DNA of 22,034 nucleotides from CAIXTV01 sp964543995 (GTDB lineage Bacteria > Bacteroidota > Bacteroidia > Bacteroidales > CAIXTV01), in the NCBI GenBank assembly GCA_964543995.1, contig CAZJBB010000032.1, forward strand, positions 1-22,034. Direction: 5' to 3'. A model generated the notes under the pieces. That model saw nothing but the letters and a program-made list of their open reading frames with translations. It made no database searches and had not been told where the DNA came from. Of this stretch, positions 9,501 through 15,405 are shown one piece after another (positions within the stretch are counted from its first letter, which is position 1; every line of letters begins with the position of its first letter). The position numbers and the translations under genes are program-made.

Positions 9501-9641
9501 GTATTTTTGTTTGTTAAATAATTCTATTGCAGATTGATATGCAAAGTCAGGAGAATTATAAATGGTAGTTTTTTGAGAAAAAGTATGGAGTTTCAAAAAA
9601 AGAACGAATAACAAAGGTAAAAGCAATTTTAAGATTTTCAT
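6576..9641 (-). CDS. Large secreted tetratricopeptide-repeat protein
   Basis: 1021 residues with a clear signal peptide, 'MKILKLLLPLLFVLFLKLHT' followed by FSQ. The body from about residue 30 to 990 is a near-continuous run of TPR-like helical pairs with the recurrent pattern A-x3-Y-x2-G-x2-Y-x6-Y-x2-A-x3-F (for example 'AYYAIGKYYFYTQQYSLCLK' and 'ALYYYSHILYKEKKYESALK'). The last ~30 residues are charged and coiled-coil-like ('EIERLRNEKKAEIENKFGTEE'). TPR arrays are protein-binding scaffolds, and this one should sit in the periplasm or on the inner face of the outer membrane. It is the first gene of a two-gene minus-strand unit with the barrel gene. Large TPR proteins followed by the same barrel family occur repeatedly in Bacteroidota, so the two probably work together. 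No enzymatic domain is visible. Confidence 0.8.
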   Translation of the reverse strand: MKILKLLLPLLFVLFLKLHTFSQKTTIYNSPDFAYQSAIELFNKQKYNSAKELFQRIEKNIKETKSEVKASCLFFAALCSCELYNNDAPALLTEFINLYPENAHVNKAYYAIGKYYFYTQQYSLCLKNLKLVSTNELTEAEKAEYHFKIGYAAFISNDLPVAKINLSEIKEKENKYTSPALYYYSHILYKEKKYESALKGFGKLKKDETFGPIVPYYIAQIYYLQGNYQELIEIAQSLLNSSSPKRVAEISRFVFESFFNMGKYSEAIPYMAAYKEKTTNNFSREDNYQLGYCYYKANDFEKAVQCFINTSVTEDSLGQNAMYYLGDAYIKLGKKKDAYQTFGAAYKLNFDPKIKEEALYNYAKLSFDLSYNPYNEAIKAFEKYLKEYPESKKKDEMYAFLVEIYTSSKNYKDAILSIEKIGSLSPKLLASYQKLLYFRAVELFNNQIYKEAIVLFDKAISNNFDPKYTALSLFWKADSYDRQNDYDSAQINYASFFTIPGVSNLTEYKVSFYNHGYAQFKKKNYAQALLSFKKYVEIGDKKEKKIYNDAELRLADCYFVTKNYSDAILHYDNVIASKVGDMDYAMYQKSLSLGVLGKLENKTHQLITLLEDYPKSTYFDDATFELGNTYSILKNDTKALECFNNIITKQSNSYYNKIALLKSGLIQYNNNHDEQALVIFKKVSELYPGSAESKEALLNIKNIYVEQNKVDDFFLYVKGLSFANVSEAEQDSITYVAAENRYLNNDCQSAVKSFATYIEKFPKGAFALHANYYKSECEMLSGKTEEAIKGFEFVISQPKSNFTESALQKAAGINFTLKNYEKAYNQYAQLEQNAEHKFNLVESGTGKMRCAFLIKNYPQAIQSSRNVLQLEKISGELKSEAHLTIAKSAMFLDSTSLALTEFEITSKLAQNEFAAESKYYLALINFNLGNLDKAEKVIFDFISQSPSYEELLAKNFILLSDIYVKKDNLFQAKQTLQSIIDNYEGVELATIAREKMKAILEIERLRNEKKAEIENKFGTEE

Positions 9642-9807
9642 TTTGGCAAATTTTGAGTTAAAAGTATTGATTTTACGCCTGGGAGAGTCCAGTTTAGAAA
9701 CGGAATTATGAATATAAAATTGTTAATAACTTTAGATCAGAATATTGGAGTAAATTATTGTAATCTAAAGAAGAGGAGCAATAAAAGGAATGCTAAAATG
9801 ACCAAAT

Positions 9808-11145
9808 TTATAAATCGAAAAGGATACCTATTCCAAGCCCTATTCTAAAAGCAAGGATAAAGCATGTCACAATAACAATCACATTCCAGTTTATTTTTGT
9901 AATCTTATTTTCATGAATTATTTTAACTCGAGCTGAATATCTAGAGTTTGAACTCGGGAAAATGGGGATAAAAGCAAAAACTAATGGAATAAACAATAAT
10001 GTCTCATAGGGCATATTATTTGGAGTTTTTAGCAATATTAAGAACAGCGTTCCAAATATCCATGGGATAATTACTGTAAACATAATATAAAGCTTTCTGT
10101 TTTGCCTTCTGAGAAAGAAATTCATTGGAGCTAATTTAAAGAAGCTATTGGTGGCAGTTAGTCCAATTAAAGCCAAAACAAAAATGCCAAGAATTGAGGA
10201 GAAAATTTTATCAAAGGTAGAAAAGTACAACCATTTTAATGCATATCCGATACCTTGGTCGGAGATTGAACCCACTAAAAATGAACTAAAGAAAAAATTA
10301 AATGCATGAAGGTAACCCCATAAAAAAAATGTTCTTAATGCCCTGTTTTTTTCATGAATGAGAAAAAATAAAATAACAAATAAACCTCCGATGAAAAAAG
10401 AAAATATAGGACCAGATAAAAAAGTAGTAATTACAGAGTCAAAGTCCCAAAGCTTAGAGGAAGGCGGGGGCCAAATAATCGAGTAGTAGTACAATTTGCA
10501 ATATAATCCAAAGTGACTCCCCACGGTTACCGTTGCCATTTGATAAAGAACGTAGGTTAAAATATAACTCAATATAAATAATAAAAAAGAGTTGATGGTG
10601 ATGAGAAGTAATTTGTATCGGGTAGCTCTGTGCCGAAGTACCTTACGAGAATGATTGAACCAGTTCTTTAAGGAAATTATTGAGGATTTTATATAGTTGC
10701 TGAAACTTTTTATACGAATAGATAACACCCATCTAATAAAGGATTTCTTTTCTATACTTTTTCTAAATTCAACCGTTCTTTTTTGTTCTTTTTTTACGAT
10801 TGATCTGTACTTGATATAGGAAGCAATAAAATTTTCATTGATTTGGCTTCCCTTTTTCCTTTTGTGCTTAAAAGGGGACACGATGATGTCTGCAAAAGCT
10901 CTTTTTTTAGGTGAAAAGGGGTTAGCGTAATGATGATGTGATTTATTATTTCTAATAAATGGACCCAATAACAGTGACTTTAAAGAAAATCCCCTTATTG
11001 GGGATTTTAACAATGGTTTCGGAGTTGTTTTGTTAGCACCTTTTTTAAATGGAGATCTAAATCTTTCTTCCTTTCCAAGAAATGGAGCTAAGACGATTAA
11101 CATCCATCTTGATTTAACTACTTTCGTTTTTTTTTTGTTTCTCAT
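9808..11145 (-). CDS. Unrecognised multi-pass membrane protein with a long basic N-terminus
   Basis: A 445-residue protein I do not recognise. Residues 1-175 are extremely rich in Lys/Arg and contain a loosely repeated motif of small residue-Pro-Phe/Ile followed by basic residues: 'APFLGK' (20-25), 'SPFKKG' (31-36), 'SPIRGF' (48-53), 'GPFIRN', 'NPFSPKK', 'SPFKHKRKKG' (90-99). Residues 178-441 hold about seven hydrophobic helices with conserved-looking stretches such as 'RTFFLWGYLHAFNFFFSSFL' and 'GIGYALKWLYF'. The ATG at 11145 is preferred over an upstream TTG at 11157. 'HEKNR' (264-268) is not an HExxH zinc site. The gene is divergent from the small PID-CTERM gene and is isolated from the TPR gene by a 166 bp gap in which I see no gene. 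By topology the basic region should be cytoplasmic, where it might contact nucleic acid or phospholipid; that is speculation. Confidence 0.6.
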   Translation of the reverse strand: MRNKKKTKVVKSRWMLIVLAPFLGKEERFRSPFKKGANKTTPKPLLKSPIRGFSLKSLLLGPFIRNNKSHHHYANPFSPKKRAFADIIVSPFKHKRKKGSQINENFIASYIKYRSIVKKEQKRTVEFRKSIEKKSFIRWVLSIRIKSFSNYIKSSIISLKNWFNHSRKVLRHRATRYKLLLITINSFLLFILSYILTYVLYQMATVTVGSHFGLYCKLYYYSIIWPPPSSKLWDFDSVITTFLSGPIFSFFIGGLFVILFFLIHEKNRALRTFFLWGYLHAFNFFFSSFLVGSISDQGIGYALKWLYFSTFDKIFSSILGIFVLALIGLTATNSFFKLAPMNFFLRRQNRKLYIMFTVIIPWIFGTLFLILLKTPNNMPYETLLFIPLVFAFIPIFPSSNSRYSARVKIIHENKITKINWNVIVIVTCFILAFRIGLGIGILFDL

Positions 11146-11275
11146 AAGGCGAAGCAAAATAACTAAATTTTAAGCTGATTTCAAATATTATTTTGGCAAG
11201 CTATTCATTTGATACAATTATTTTGCAAAAAAAAAATAAATAATTGTTGATGTAAGGAGTTTAAAGATTTTTTTG

Positions 11276-11283
11276 TATATTTG
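11276..11283 (+). promoter_or_regulatory. -7 promoter box of the PID-CTERM gene
   Basis: TATATTTG is an exact TAnnTTTG match, placed so that transcription would start about 20-25 bases before the ATG at 11312. TTG trinucleotides at 11244 and 11247 may serve as the -33 element, although the spacing is a few bases longer than ideal. The surrounding 150 bp is very AT-rich and also has to hold the divergent promoter of the membrane-protein gene. Confidence 0.55.
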
Positions 11284-11311
11284 CAGGCATATACTCATAA
11301 ATTAACTAGCC

Positions 11312-11557
11312 ATGAAAAAGTTCTTAAATAGTTTTGCAAGGCGAATCTCTATACTGGTCTTCTTAGTAATTGCTAACTCTTCTTATGCCCAACCACCTGA
11401 TCCACCTTCTGATCCAGGAGGAGGAGGAACAACAGATATACCTATTGGAGGGAATGCTGGTGTTCCTATTGATGGAGGATTTAGTATTCTTATGACGCTT
11501 AGCGGAATTTATGGGGGAATACAATATAAAAGAAAAAATAAAGAAAAGCGCAATTAA
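11312..11557 (+). CDS. Small PID-CTERM-type surface protein
   Basis: An 81-residue protein that is almost entirely sorting signals. Residues 1-26 are a signal peptide ending 'NSSYA' before 'QPP'. Residues 27-51 form a Pro/Asp then Gly-rich linker. 'PIDGG' lies at residues 52-56, followed by a hydrophobic helix (about 57-70) and a basic tail 'KRKNKEKR'. That tripartite layout is the PEP-CTERM/LPXTG style, and the PIDGG motif matches the PID-CTERM class seen on small Bacteroidota proteins. The mature chain between cleavage and motif is only about 25 residues, so it may be a minimal surface tag or linker peptide rather than a folded protein. No sorting enzyme is visible in the window. The gene is monocistronic, with its own -7 box and a terminator around the stop codon. 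Confidence 0.75.
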   Translation: MKKFLNSFARRISILVFLVIANSSYAQPPDPPSDPGGGGTTDIPIGGNAGVPIDGGFSILMTLSGIYGGIQYKRKNKEKRN

Positions 11558-11568
11558 TGCGCTTTTTT
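11544..11568. terminator. Bidirectional intrinsic terminator between convergent genes
   Basis: Arms AAAAGCGCA (11544-11552) and TGCGCTTTT (11558-11566) pair perfectly over 9 bp around the loop ATTAA, followed by a T run to 11568. The stop codon of the PID-CTERM gene (11555-11557) lies in the loop. On the minus strand the same A-flanked stem gives a T-rich exit, so it can also end the clpS-nfeD-floA transcript, whose last stop is at 11584. Confidence 0.85.
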
Positions 11569-11583
11569 ATTTTTGTTTGTAGT

Positions 11584-12585
11584 TTATTTGTGTAGAGGAG
11601 TTTCTTCTGATGGTTTTTTAGTTTCCGGAATACTTATTGAATGTCTCATGCTGGTATCCGCTTTGATATTTTCCATTTTATAATAGTCCATTACCCCAAA
11701 ATTCCCATTTCTAAAAGCTTCGGCAAGTGCCTTAGGTATTTCTGCTTCTGCTTCTATTACCTTTGCTCTTGCTTCTTGGGCTTTTGCTTTCATTTCTTGT
11801 TCATTAGCCACCGCCATAGCTCGTCGTTCTTCGGCCTTTGCCTGGGCAATGTTTTTGTCAGCATTTGCCTGGTCTATTTGTAACATGGCTCCGATATTTT
11901 TTCCAACATCAACATCAGCTATATCAATAGACAAAATCTCATAAGCTGTTCCGGAGTCTAAGCCTTTGGCTAACACAACCTTAGATATTGAATCAGGGTT
12001 TTCTAATACCAATTTATGTGAACTAGCTGAACCAATGGCAGTGACAATTCCTTCTCCTACCCGAGCCAAAACGGTTTCTTCTCCTGCACCACCAACTAAC
12101 TGCTTAATATTTGTCCGAACAGTCACTTTAGCTGTTGCCGTTAATTGTATACCATCTTTTGCAACAGCAGCAACCGGTGGAGTGTTAATTACTTTTGGAT
12201 TTACCGACATTTGAACTGCTTCAAATACATCACGACCAGCTAAATCAATAGCGGTTGCGGTTTTAAAATCAAGAGGGATGTTTGCCTTATCTGCAGAAAT
12301 TAGAGCTCTAACCACGAGATCTATCCGCCCCCCGGCTAAAAAGTGTGTTTCTAAATCATTTCTACTTAAAGCTAAGCCTGCTTTATGTGAAGTAATCATA
12401 TTACGGACAATAATGTGTGGCGGTACTTTTCGCCAACGCATTACGACCAATTGTAATAATGAAATTCTTACATCGGAAAGTAAGGCATTAAACCACAATC
12501 CGACCGGAATAAAATAAAATATAAGCCATAATGCAAATATTGCTCCAATTCCAATACCTAATAAAAGCCCAATTTGAGTGTCCAT
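11584..12585 (-). CDS. floA: Flotillin-like protein FloA
   Basis: A 333-residue flotillin-like SPFH-related protein (formerly UPF0365), matching the usual ~330-residue length. A membrane-inserting hydrophobic stretch at residues 5-30 is followed by the family segment 'ALLSDVRISLLQLVVMRWRKVPP', the hallmark 'HFLAGGRIDLVVRALISADK', the core with 'PPVAAVAKDGIQL' and 'VRTNIKQLVGGAGEETVLARVGEG', an Ala/Glu-rich coiled coil (about 235-285) and 'AFRNGNFGVMDYYKMENIKAD'. FloA oligomerises under the cytoplasmic membrane in functional microdomains that help organise membrane complexes. It is the third gene of clpS-nfeD-floA; NfeD partners of flotillins are a well-known pairing. The gap to nfeD is only 5 bp. 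Confidence 0.95.
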   Translation of the reverse strand: MDTQIGLLLGIGIGAIFALWLIFYFIPVGLWFNALLSDVRISLLQLVVMRWRKVPPHIIVRNMITSHKAGLALSRNDLETHFLAGGRIDLVVRALISADKANIPLDFKTATAIDLAGRDVFEAVQMSVNPKVINTPPVAAVAKDGIQLTATAKVTVRTNIKQLVGGAGEETVLARVGEGIVTAIGSASSHKLVLENPDSISKVVLAKGLDSGTAYEILSIDIADVDVGKNIGAMLQIDQANADKNIAQAKAEERRAMAVANEQEMKAKAQEARAKVIEAEAEIPKALAEAFRNGNFGVMDYYKMENIKADTSMRHSISIPETKKPSEETPLHK

Positions 12586-12590
12586 GATGG

Positions 12591-13055
12591 TTAGTTTTTT
12601 AGTTTGACAAAAATTTTATTTTCTGATATTTTAATAATTTCAATTTCTTTATTTTGATCAATGAAATCTCCATAACTTCTAACTTCATAAAATTCATTAT
12701 GAAATTCTGCTTTTCCGGCCGGAGCTAGGCGAGAAACTGAAATTCCCAAGTCTCCTATTTTTACTTTTTGCTCGTCAATTTCATTTACTCTACCCGTATT
12801 TTGTGTCTTTAACTTCAGCTTATTCCAAGTTTTAGAGCGCAATGTAAAAAATAGCAAGATAATTATGATTGCAATTGTGGAAAGTAAAGTGATATGACCT
12901 GAATATAATCCAAATGAAGCGTAAGCACTATATATTCCAAATACCACCATCCCCAATCCGATAATACCTAAAATAAACCCAGGGGCCACAAGTAACTCAA
13001 GGATTAAAAAAAGTAATCCGATAAAGATTAAGGTAATAATTAAAAACCAAGACAT
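12591..13055 (-). CDS. NfeD-family membrane protein, short form
   Basis: A 154-residue protein with three closely spaced hydrophobic helices in residues 3-72 and a C-terminal soluble domain from about residue 90. The 'QKVKIGDLGISVSRLAPAGKAEFHNEFYEVRSYGDFID' region shows the G-x-x-G-x-[AS]-x-[ST]-x-L-x-P-x-G-x-[AV] pattern of the NfeD OB-fold. It lacks the ClpP-like serine protease part found in long NfeD proteins, so it is the short (NfeD1b-type) form. It is wedged between clpS (3 bp away) and floA (5 bp away) and is expected to help assemble FloA at the membrane. Confidence 0.9.
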   Translation of the reverse strand: MSWFLIITLIFIGLLFLILELLVAPGFILGIIGLGMVVFGIYSAYASFGLYSGHITLLSTIAIIIILLFFTLRSKTWNKLKLKTQNTGRVNEIDEQKVKIGDLGISVSRLAPAGKAEFHNEFYEVRSYGDFIDQNKEIEIIKISENKIFVKLKN

Positions 13056-13058
13056 AAT

Positions 13059-13331
13059 TTATTCAATAGTGGTAGATAATCCAAGTTTAGAAAGCCTAAC
13101 CCCCATAGGATTAAGTTGTTTTTGAGTACCTGATTTAATTGCGCATTTTCCCTTGTAATGTACAATTAAAGTACATTGTTCTGCTTGCTCAAGGTTATGC
13201 TTACAAACTTTCACAAGTGAATCAATTACATAATCAAAAGAATGAATATCGTCATTAAAAAGAATTAAATTCTTTACGATATTGGATACTTGATCCTGGT
13301 TTTCAATGCTTTTCGACTTTTCTTGTAACAT
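13059..13331 (-). CDS. clpS: ATP-dependent Clp protease adaptor ClpS
   Basis: A 90-residue adaptor that delivers N-degron substrates to a Clp unfoldase-protease. Diagnostic segments are 'LILFNDDIHSFDYVIDSLVKV' (the Asn-Asp-Asp pocket entrance and following helix) and 'AEQCTLIVHYKGKCAIKSG' (the Bacteroidota version of the ClpS core strand). The frame opens further to a TTG at 13355, but that codon overlaps the -7 box, so the ATG at 13331 is the better start. It heads a tight operon with nfeD and floA. No ClpA, ClpC or ClpP gene is in the window; ClpB further right is not the usual ClpS partner. Confidence 0.9.
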   Translation of the reverse strand: MLQEKSKSIENQDQVSNIVKNLILFNDDIHSFDYVIDSLVKVCKHNLEQAEQCTLIVHYKGKCAIKSGTQKQLNPMGVRLSKLGLSTTIE

Positions 13332-13352
13332 AGGCTTTGTTCTTATTCTGCA

Positions 13353-13360
13353 CAAATATA
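13353..13360 (-). promoter_or_regulatory. -7 promoter box of the clpS-nfeD-floA operon
   Basis: On the minus strand this reads TATATTTG, an exact TAnnTTTG match 21 bases upstream of the clpS ATG. It lies in the short gap after the YiiX-like gene, so clpS can be transcribed independently of the genes upstream. A perfect palindrome (13362-13382) covers the place where the -33 element would be. Confidence 0.55.
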
Positions 13361-13361
13361 A

Positions 13362-13382
13362 AGTAATTATCTTTTAATTACT
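13362..13382. repeat. Perfect 8-bp inverted repeat upstream of the clpS -7 box
   Basis: AGTAATTA (13362-13369), five-base spacer TCTTT, TAATTACT (13375-13382). It overlaps the stop codon of the YiiX-like gene and abuts the -7 box of clpS. It is AT-only except at the ends, so as an RNA hairpin it would be weak; a protein-binding operator is the other reading. Confidence 0.5.
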
Positions 13383-14025
13383 ACTTTATATTTTTTTGAT
13401 GGTTGATTATTTGCCTGAATTTGGGTGAGTCATAAAAGAATTTTAGCTTTTGGATTTCATTTTCGGGTGTAATGTTAATATCCAAAATGTCATCGTTAAA
13501 CTCATTTAATATAACTTTCCAAATTAACTCAGAACAATAGAAGCTTGAACTGTCTTTAATATCGAATGCATTATCAAAAGGTATATTTTTCTGCAAATAG
13601 TATTTTGCCTTATCAGAGATGGCAGAGTTGCTTTTTCCATGATTATTAATATACCGAACTACAATAATGGAATTGTTTTGACTGTCTTTTATAAAATCAT
13701 CCAGATTTTGCTCTTGTACTCCATCTTTAGAAGTTAGAGATTGAGAAACAGAATGTATTACGCTTATGGGTTCACCGGGTTTTTTAGAGATGATTGCACA
13801 GTGCGAAAGTTTATACTTTTCGTTTAAGGTCTTTACGATCATATCACTTACAAACCCAAACCCATGTCGTAAAATAACATCACCATCCTGAATAGAATCT
13901 AATTCGGATGGTGTAAGCTGGTAGGTAGAAAAAAAATGTTCTTGTTCGCTACGAAGATCGTAGATGAACAAGAACATTATTATAGATACAATTATTAAAA
14001 GAACAACAATGAAAATTTTTTTCAA
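13381..14025 (-). CDS. YiiX/YebB-like permuted papain-fold (NlpC/P60 superfamily) protein
   Basis: 214 residues with an N-terminal membrane anchor or signal at residues 4-22. The circularly permuted papain-fold pattern is present: 'IQDGDVILRHG' (45-55), 'KLSHCAIISK' with candidate catalytic His75, then 'VIHSV', and 'FYCSELIWK' with candidate nucleophile Cys164. The His-before-Cys order is that of the YiiX group, whose members hydrolyse amide or ester bonds in lipids or peptides; the substrate here is unknown. The start is TTG at 14025: a stop codon lies just upstream in frame, and the next methionine is residue 17, inside the hydrophobic stretch. It follows the DUF4878-like lipoprotein gene by 23 bp and is probably co-transcribed with it. 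Confidence 0.78.
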   Translation of the reverse strand: MKKIFIVVLLIIVSIIMFLFIYDLRSEQEHFFSTYQLTPSELDSIQDGDVILRHGFGFVSDMIVKTLNEKYKLSHCAIISKKPGEPISVIHSVSQSLTSKDGVQEQNLDDFIKDSQNNSIIVVRYINNHGKSNSAISDKAKYYLQKNIPFDNAFDIKDSSSFYCSELIWKVILNEFNDDILDINITPENEIQKLKFFYDSPKFRQIINHQKNIK

Positions 14026-14048
14026 GTCAGTCTATTGTACCGTCAAAT

Positions 14049-14525
14049 TTATTTTGTTGCAGGAGCAGCTTGAGTTGAGTCAGCAGGAGTTGTTTCTGCA
14101 GGAGGAGGAGTGCTACCACCACCCATTGAATCTTCTTTTTTCATGTCAACTAACCATTTGCCGTCTTTTTTCAAAAGATTTAATTTTTCTTCTTTAGCTT
14201 CTTTTCCAGCAACTGTAGCTTTAAATGTGCAAATAGCTTTGTCTTCTTTTACGTCACATTTCATGTTTTCGATTTTGATTTCAGCTTTTTTAGCTTCTTC
14301 CATTTGTTTTTTAGCTTCGTCGCCACCAACAGAAGTCATGCTTTTCATCATGTCTAACATTTTACCTGTAGCTTCAGTTCCAATAGCTTTTGCATCATCA
14401 TATTCTAATTTAGCTAAGTGTTTGTAGAATTTTTCTGCTACGTCTTCTGGTTTTCCAGCGTTTTTACATGCGTTAAAAGCAATTACTGCTAAAATAACAA
14501 CAGCAAATTTGATAACTTTTTTCAT
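14049..14525 (-). CDS. DUF4878-like lipoprotein
   Basis: 158 residues with a lipoprotein signal: hydrophobic segment 5-17 and lipobox 'FNAC', with the modified Cys at residue 20. The domain 'GKPEDVAEKFYKHLAKLEYDDAKAIGT' to 'LLKKDGKWLVDMKKE' has the NTF2-like pattern of DUF4878 (helix with 'A..FY..L...DY..A', then a sheet ending in 'DGKWLV'). The tail 'GGGSTPPPAETTPADSTQAA' is a low-complexity Pro/Thr linker. It is located in the envelope, function unknown. It is first in a two-gene unit with the YiiX-like gene. Confidence 0.82.
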   Translation of the reverse strand: MKKVIKFAVVILAVIAFNACKNAGKPEDVAEKFYKHLAKLEYDDAKAIGTEATGKMLDMMKSMTSVGGDEAKKQMEEAKKAEIKIENMKCDVKEDKAICTFKATVAGKEAKEEKLNLLKKDGKWLVDMKKEDSMGGGSTPPPAETTPADSTQAAPATK

Positions 14526-14570
14526 TGTTTAATTGTTTTCGTTAATATTAATTTATTTCTTTACAACGTG

Positions 14571-14601
14571 CAAAATTGTAACAAATATTTCTACTGTGCA
14601 A
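14571..14601 (-). promoter_or_regulatory. Candidate promoter of the DUF4878-like gene
   Basis: On the minus strand TTG (14601-14599) is followed after 20 bases by CAATTTTG (14578-14571), one mismatch from TAnnTTTG. The spacing is right for the Bacteroidota sigma factor and leaves a leader of about 40 bases. TTGCAC occurs twice here, 28 bp apart. The opposite strand has TAACTTTA at 14610-14617 (one mismatch), a weak candidate for the Nudix gene. Confidence 0.35.
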
Positions 14602-14639
14602 GAAAAAAATAACTTTATACTAAAAATTTTATTAACAGT

Positions 14640-15275
14640 ATGATTCTTAATAACTTTACGCAGCATCTTGCTAATCGCTTGCAACAACCTTTGCCGGGAC
14701 TGGATGCGCATTTGAAAATGGCCTCTTTAAACAGAGTTCAATGGCATAATACGTTATACGATACTTCATTTTTCAGGGAAAGTGCCGTTTTGATTTTGCT
14801 TTATCCAAAAGAAAATGAGATATTTACTGCTTTAATCCAGCGTCCTGTATACATTGGAGTGCATAGTGGTCAAATTTCATTCCCGGGTGGAAAGACTGAG
14901 AAAATTGACAAAAATTGCATTGATACTGCGATTAGAGAGTGTTTTGAGGAAATCGGTGTTTTGGTGGAGGAAAATGATATTCTTGGAACCTTGTCTGAAT
15001 TGTTTGTGCCTCCAAGCAAATTTAAAGTTACTCCAGTGATAGCCCAATTGAATGATTCTCCGAAATTTAACTTGAGTGAAATGGAAGTCGAAAGAGTTAT
15101 TGAGTTGAAAATTAGTGATTTATTTGATGACCAAAGAATACAAAAAGTGCAGATGAGTGTGAATGAAGCCAACTTTATAGTACCTGCTTTTGTTTTTGGA
15201 GAGCTTGTCATCTGGGGGGCTACAGCAATGATAATCAGCGAGTTTAAGGATATTTGTAAAGAAATTGATTTTTGA
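14640..15275 (+). CDS. Nudix hydrolase, CoA pyrophosphatase type
   Basis: 211 residues. The segment 'TALIQRPVYIGVHSGQISFPGG' is the UPF0035 signature that precedes the Nudix box in CoA pyrophosphatases (NudL/NUDT7-like). The Nudix box runs from Gly83-Gly84 to Val107, with the metal-binding core 'RECFEEIGV' holding Arg99, Glu100, Glu103 and Glu104. The first half of the box has the modified spacing common in CoA-hydrolysing members. Expected reaction: CoA or acyl-CoA to 3',5'-ADP and (acyl)phosphopantetheine, a housekeeping or CoA-turnover role. It is divergent from the lipoprotein gene, with about 130 bp to clpB and no terminator seen between them. Confidence 0.85.
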   Translation: MILNNFTQHLANRLQQPLPGLDAHLKMASLNRVQWHNTLYDTSFFRESAVLILLYPKENEIFTALIQRPVYIGVHSGQISFPGGKTEKIDKNCIDTAIRECFEEIGVLVEENDILGTLSELFVPPSKFKVTPVIAQLNDSPKFNLSEMEVERVIELKISDLFDDQRIQKVQMSVNEANFIVPAFVFGELVIWGATAMIISEFKDICKEIDF

Positions 15276-15304
15276 TTGAGTCAAAATGTGCTATGTGTTG
15301 CCAA

Positions 15305-15340
15305 TTTGTCAAATGAAACTATAGTTAACAGGTAATTTTG
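15305..15340 (+). promoter_or_regulatory. Candidate clpB promoter
   Basis: TTTG (15305-15308) and TAATTTTG (15333-15340) match the -33 and -7 elements of the Bacteroidota housekeeping promoter; the 24-base spacing is slightly long. The arms TGTCAAA (15307-15313) and TTTGACA (15337-15343) form an inverted repeat across the two boxes. No CIRCE element (TTAGCACTC-N9-GAGTGCTAA) is seen. Confidence 0.45.
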
Positions 15341-15405
15341 ACATGATTTTTTCCTGTAAATATCAATGGATAATGTTTTGATTGGGCGATTTGAAAAGAA
15401 ATATT

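Noticed and set aside
9730..9770. Inverted repeat CTTTAGAT / ATCTAAAG with a 25-base spacer between the TPR and membrane-protein genes
   Set aside because: Arms are only 8 bp and the spacer is long; in AT-rich DNA this is expected by chance, and no T run follows.
10342..10356. HEKNR in the membrane protein as a zinc-protease motif
   Set aside because: The second histidine of HExxH is missing and no other M50-type motif is visible.
11146..11157. TTG start for the basic membrane protein at 11157
   Set aside because: An ATG four codons later is available and nothing supports the TTG.
13332..13355. TTG start for ClpS at 13355
   Set aside because: It overlaps the TATATTTG -7 box, so it would lie at or before the transcription start; the ATG at 13331 fits better.
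15382..15405. TTG start for ClpB eight codons upstream
   Set aside because: The ATG at 15406 gives the standard ClpB N-terminus; the extension 'MGDLKRNI' has no family counterpart.
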